A stretch of 39,248 nucleotides of DNA from Pseudomonas amygdali (GTDB lineage Bacteria > Pseudomonadota > Gammaproteobacteria > Pseudomonadales > Pseudomonadaceae), in contig NZ_LKBW01000269.1 in the NCBI RefSeq assembly GCF_002699855.1, positions 1 through 39,248 of the forward strand, given 5' to 3'. The notes below the pieces were generated by a model that worked only from the letters and a program-made list of their open reading frames with translations, was not told the DNA's origin and did not search any database. Positions within the stretch are counted from its first letter, which is position 1, and every line of letters begins with the position of its first letter. This document shows positions 36,631 through 39,248 of this stretch, in pieces. A program made the position numbers and the translations under genes.

Positions 36631-37788
36631 ATGAACGGTGCGATTTTTCCGTGGCGTGAAAACAACCGCTTTCAATTGCTGATCGACGGTCCTGCGTTCT
36701 TCCCGCGCATGATTGCAGCCATTGACCGGGCCGAGCAGCAGGTTGACCTGGAGCTGTACCTGGTCGAAGCCGGGGCCTGCGCCGATGCCATCGTGCGGGC
36801 GCTGGTCGAGGCGGGCAGGCGTGGTGTGATCGTGCGCTGCCTGTTCGACGACTTCGGTTCAAAAGCCTTCGACGCCGGCCTGCGCAAGCAACTGACCGAT
36901 GCCGGTGTGATTCTGCGTTTCTACAACCCAATTCACTGGCGACGCGGCGTGCGCAACTTCTACCGCGACCATCGCAAATTGCTGGTGGTCGACAAGACGC
37001 TGGCGGTGGTCGGCGGTACGGGTGTAACCGATGAATTCTGGGAGCCAGACAAGGATGTCAGCCAATGGCACGAAGTGATGGTGGAAATCACCGGGCCGCT
37101 GGTTCTTGACTGGCAAGCGTTGTTCAACCGGCAGTTTCACGCCAATGCCCGACGTTTCGCCTGGCGCCCGAAAGAAAACTTCGGTCTGGATCATCTGCCC
37201 ACCGCCCCGGCAGCCGATGAAGGCCTTGGCCGTGTGGCGTACGCCGACTCTCGCCAGCACCGCGACATTCTGCAATCGCTGGTGCGCACGCTGAACACCG
37301 GGCAAAAGCGCATCTGGCTGGCAACCCCCTACTTTCTACCCACCTGGAAAGTCCGCCGCGCCTTGCGCAGGGCAGCGTCGCGCGGCGTCGATGTACGTTT
37401 GCTGCTGACCGGGCCACGCACCGATCACCCGTCCGTACGCTACGCCGGTCACCGTTACTACCCGCGCTTGCTGCGGGCCGGGGTCAAGGTCTTCGAATAC
37501 CAGCCGTGTTTTCTGCACTTGAAAATGGTCCTGATCGACGACTGGGTGAGCATCGGTTCGTGTAACTTCGACCACTGGAACCTGCGCTTCAACCTGGAAG
37601 CCAACCTCGAAGCCCTCGACCCAGGGCTGACCCGCGATGTGGTCGCCAGTTTCGAAAAAGACTTCGCCCTGAGCGCCGAAACCACACTGGCAGACTGGAA
37701 GGCCAGACCACTGTGGCGACGCGTCAAACAGCGCTTGTGGGGGTGGATCGACCGGCTGGTGGTGAACCTGCTGGATCAGCGTAATTGA
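36631..37788 (+). CDS. clsB: Phospholipase D-family cardiolipin synthase (ClsB type)
   Basis: The 385-residue protein has two HKD motifs: H114-x-K116-x4-D121 (DHRKLLVVD) and H296-x-K298-x4-D303 (LHLKMVLID), each followed by GG/GS residues as in PLD enzymes. There is no N-terminal membrane pair, as in ClsB, which has about 413 residues in E. coli. It would join two phospholipids into cardiolipin at the inner membrane. It starts one base after the YceI gene stop. Confidence 0.88.
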   Translation: MNGAIFPWRENNRFQLLIDGPAFFPRMIAAIDRAEQQVDLELYLVEAGACADAIVRALVEAGRRGVIVRCLFDDFGSKAFDAGLRKQLTDAGVILRFYNPIHWRRGVRNFYRDHRKLLVVDKTLAVVGGTGVTDEFWEPDKDVSQWHEVMVEITGPLVLDWQALFNRQFHANARRFAWRPKENFGLDHLPTAPAADEGLGRVAYADSRQHRDILQSLVRTLNTGQKRIWLATPYFLPTWKVRRALRRAASRGVDVRLLLTGPRTDHPSVRYAGHRYYPRLLRAGVKVFEYQPCFLHLKMVLIDDWVSIGSCNFDHWNLRFNLEANLEALDPGLTRDVVASFEKDFALSAETTLADWKARPLWRRVKQRLWGWIDRLVVNLLDQRN

Positions 37789-37796
37789 GGTGTACG

Positions 37797-37816
37797 CGGG
37801 GCCGAGCGTGGCCCCG
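37797..37816. terminator. Hairpin after the cardiolipin synthase gene
   Basis: CGGGGCC pairs with GGCCCCG around a six-base loop, between the converging clsB and the small gene at 37830. The T run is weak, so termination is only probable. Confidence 0.5.
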
Positions 37817-37829
37817 GGTTGTCATCTGG

Positions 37830-38063
37830 TCAAACGATGCATTCCAGTGAGCGGTCAACCATGGCTTTGGCCATCTCGGCCATGTGCAGCACCGAAAACG
37901 CCAGATCACGGCTGGTGCCCTGAGTGCTGTCGCCGGACTCATAGGCCGTCGTGATGATGCAGCGCAGCAGATCCGAAGCGTAGTTGAGCGCTTCTTCCTG
38001 GCTGACGGATGCGTTGACGGTGAACAGGGCGGTGGGCGGGTCGGGGACGATTTTATGGGGCAT
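37830..38063 (-). CDS. DUF3077/DUF6124-family small protein
   Basis: The 77-residue protein (MPHKIVPDPP start) carries ALFTVNASVSQEEALNYASD and then ESGDSTQGTSRDLAFSVLHMAEMAKAMVD, the pattern of short Pseudomonas proteins of this family that often occur in many copies per genome. No function is known. It appears to be all helical and cytoplasmic. AGGAG lies eight bases before the ATG, but the ribosome site is buried in a possible hairpin and preceded by a large structured leader (see 38072-38275), which suggests control at translation. Confidence 0.65.
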   Translation of the reverse strand: MPHKIVPDPPTALFTVNASVSQEEALNYASDLLRCIITTAYESGDSTQGTSRDLAFSVLHMAEMAKAMVDRSLECIV

Positions 38064-38071
38064 GTTTGCAA

Positions 38072-38275
38072 CTCCTGATCATTGAAGGAGCCGCCCTGTT
38101 CGCTACCAAACGATCAGGGTGGCGGCCGTACGCAGGTTGGTAGACCGGTGACCAGGCAAGCCGGTGCGTCCGAAAACGCCAAGCGCACGGCCACCATAAA
38201 CGCAGGCCGTAAGAATGCGCCCTGTAGAAGGTGGCGCATTGCGCACAGGTCACTCAGGTCTACCAAACCTGATCG
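38072..38275 (-). promoter_or_regulatory. Structured, riboswitch-like leader of the DUF3077-like gene
   Basis: On the minus strand three nested helices close an RNA of about 165 bases: CGATCAGG with CCTGATCG (38275-38268 and 38118-38111), GGTAGACC with GGTCTACC (38264-38257 and 38146-38139), and GTGACC with GGTCAC (38253-38248 and 38153-38148). Inside are AATGCGCC/GGCGCATT (38240-38233, 38221-38214) and ACGGCC/GGCCGT (38210-38205, 38192-38187), with GTGCG/CGCAC as a third arm. CCTGATC of the outer helix can instead pair with GATCAGG at 38080-38074, which holds the ribosome site. CTCCT (38090-38086) also faces AGGAG (38076-38072). I know no named family for it. Confidence 0.6.
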
Positions 38276-38632
38276 CTGATTGGGCAGCGACCGTTGAAGG
38301 CTAGAGACCTGAATAGCCAAGCGCAAGAGGCCGGGATTTTCTCGGAAATTTCCTTCAAATGGAAGGGAGGTGTCCTGCGGCTAATTCTTACAAGAGTTAT
38401 CGAAAAAGGTTTTCTGAGGATGTTCGCCGTATAGGCGGGGAAGTGACTGGCGCTGTTTATCAGTATCTCAGCAAGCAGTACATCACCGAGGGGGAGACGT
38501 TAAAAAGCTATCGGATTACATTGAGTCAGCATGGTGTGTCTCCGCCCTACAGATAATGTGCGGAGTAGAGTACTTGCAATGAAAATAGCCTGTGCAGCGT
38601 TTGCTGGACAGGCTTGAAGCGCGGAGGGGTAG
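38276..38632. other. AT-richer intergenic region with a small orphan reading frame
   Basis: This region between the leader element and tai4 has one noticeable open frame on the plus strand, 38359-38556, 65 residues (VTGAVYQYLSKQYITEGETL in its second half). That second half reads like real protein with codon use unlike the core genes. But it has no clear ribosome site for the first ATG and looks like the 3' remnant of a lost gene. The tai4 terminator lies at the right end. Confidence 0.4.
38587..38614 (-). terminator. Terminator of tai4
   Basis: AGCCTGTGCAGC pairs with GCTGGACAGGCT with one mismatch around a four-base loop. On the minus strand it is followed by ATTTTCATT. It lies about 20 bp past the tai4 stop. 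Confidence 0.8.
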
Positions 38633-39073
38633 TTAAGGCTTTTTGATATTCTGCATGTAGGTCTGATTCGGGTGAGTCACGACCTTTTTCGTCAACGCGT
38701 CCAGTTCCTTGCTGTGATACATGTCCAGGCATTTCAGCAGGTCGAATTTTATTCCCTTTATCTGGGATTCGGCCAAAGGGTTTGTGTAGTCTCTGGCGAG
38801 GTATTTTTCAACCAATGCCTTGACCGCAAGGGGGCTTTTTTCCATGTTATAGTAGGTCCAGTCACGCATCGCGCTGACACTACTGCCCGCGTCAATGCCG
38901 ACGTTCACATCATATTTATAAGCGGTGGTTATGCAGGTGGCGAGGGCCATGTCCTTGTAGTTTTTTTCAAAGGTTCTGTACATTCCTTCAGGCGATGATG
39001 TTGGTGTATAGGCAAAACAATTGGATGTTGCTAGCACGACGAATATTTTCGTGGCTGCAAGAAATAGCCTCAT
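38633..39073 (-). CDS. tai4: T6SS amidase immunity protein Tai4
   Basis: The 146-residue protein has a signal peptide (MRLFLAATKIFVVLATSNCFA, about 21 residues). The mature part fits the Tai4 family: YKDMALATCITTAY, VEKYLARDYTNPLAES and the C-terminal signature FDLLKCLDMYHSKELD with a Cys in each half. Tai4 dimers sit in the periplasm and inhibit Tae4, a DL-endopeptidase amidase delivered by the type VI secretion system. I start it at ATG 39073 because AAGGAG precedes it at the right distance. The effector gene should lie directly upstream, but a probable IS element starts 64 bp away, so tai4 looks orphaned or split from its partner. Codon use is more AT-rich than in the core genes. Confidence 0.85.
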   Translation of the reverse strand: MRLFLAATKIFVVLATSNCFAYTPTSSPEGMYRTFEKNYKDMALATCITTAYKYDVNVGIDAGSSVSAMRDWTYYNMEKSPLAVKALVEKYLARDYTNPLAESQIKGIKFDLLKCLDMYHSKELDALTKKVVTHPNQTYMQNIKKP

Positions 39074-39137
39074 GGCACTTTGCTCCTTGTGTTGCTTGGT
39101 ATTATTTATAGTCTTGTATGTCGGTGTGCGTAGGATC

Positions 39138-39248
39138 GAGACTGTCAGAAATTTTGTGTTCGGGCATAACATGTAGCTAGAGGTGCATGTATGCCGACCA
39201 AAAAGAAGTCCGCCAATGCAACAGCGAGGGAGTTGCCCTCGATTCCCC
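39138..39248 (+). mobile_element. Left end of a probable IS256-family insertion sequence (partial)
   Basis: GAGACTGTCAGAAATTTTGT at 39138-39157 resembles the terminal repeats of IS256-group elements as I remember them, and a transposase-like start follows at 39191. The right end lies outside the window, so neither the partner repeat nor the target duplication can be checked. Confidence 0.45.
39191..39248 (+). CDS. Probable IS256-family transposase (N-terminal fragment)
   Basis: Only the first 19 residues lie in the window (MPTKKKSANATARELPSIP). Pseudomonas IS256-family transposases I recall start with a very similar MPTKKK ... LP-IP sequence. The match is short, so the call is tentative. It is divergent from tai4. 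Confidence 0.5.
   Translation, partial: MPTKKKSANATARELPSIP

Noticed and set aside
38114..38326. A 70-codon open frame on the minus strand over the structured leader
   Set aside because: The exact nested inverted repeats explain the sequence better than a protein, no ribosome site precedes it, and its codon pattern does not resemble neighbouring genes. It remains the main alternative to the RNA explanation.

Overview
The window is a chromosomal segment of a Pseudomonas, most likely of the P. syringae complex. The core gene order follows the neighbourhood I know from P. aeruginosa around groES-groEL: ampG, an SDR gene, fxsA, groESL, a PAP2 gene, colRS, the imelysin cluster, bifA, sodB, argO/argP, pyeR-pyeM-xenB, acpH, olsBA and a cardiolipin-synthase-type gene. 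Codon use is GC-rich and coding density is high. The syringae assignment is inferred from overall gene content and from a degenerate intergenic repeat of a style I associate with that group.

Layout. Positions 1-2735 (minus strand) hold vgrG of a type VI secretion system and the start of a coupled small gene. Positions 3060-5382 (minus) hold an atl-ampG-membrane-protein run. A DUF481 gene (5547-6541) is frameshifted. An SDR gene and fxsA are divergent, followed by the heat-shock operon groES-groEL with a structured leader. Next is a ColRS envelope-stress locus: a PAP2 phosphatase on one side, and colR-colS plus a methyltransferase, an InaA/WaaP-like kinase and a small exported protein on the other. 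Two sites resembling the ColR operator flank it. Positions 15187-21378 hold an iron-associated imelysin / di-heme / DUF1513 module on the minus strand, with a flavin-binding PPOX gene inserted in the opposite direction. bifA, sodB and argO follow, then a nonsense-mutated argP, an epimerase, a coiled-coil membrane protein and an unusual repeat protein (28497-29246).

The right third holds pyeR-pyeM-xenB with palindromic operators, acpH, the ornithine-lipid genes olsB-olsA, a serine hydrolase with a small Cys-rich partner, a YceI protein and a PLD-type cardiolipin synthase. After that comes a DUF3077/DUF6124-like gene with a striking structured leader. The window ends with a T6SS amidase immunity gene (tai4) cut off from its expected effector by what looks like the left end of an IS256-family element.

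Two things stand out. First, the leader of the small gene at 37830-38063 folds on paper into three nested closing helices around a multibranch core, and the 3' strand of the outer helix is also complementary to the Shine-Dalgarno sequence. That is riboswitch-like architecture. Second, four otherwise well-conserved genes carry disabling lesions: a frameshift consistent with a small deletion in the DUF481 gene, exact tandem duplications of about 90 bp in two genes of the imelysin module, and a nonsense codon in argP. This suggests gene decay or reversible inactivation, if it is not assembly error.
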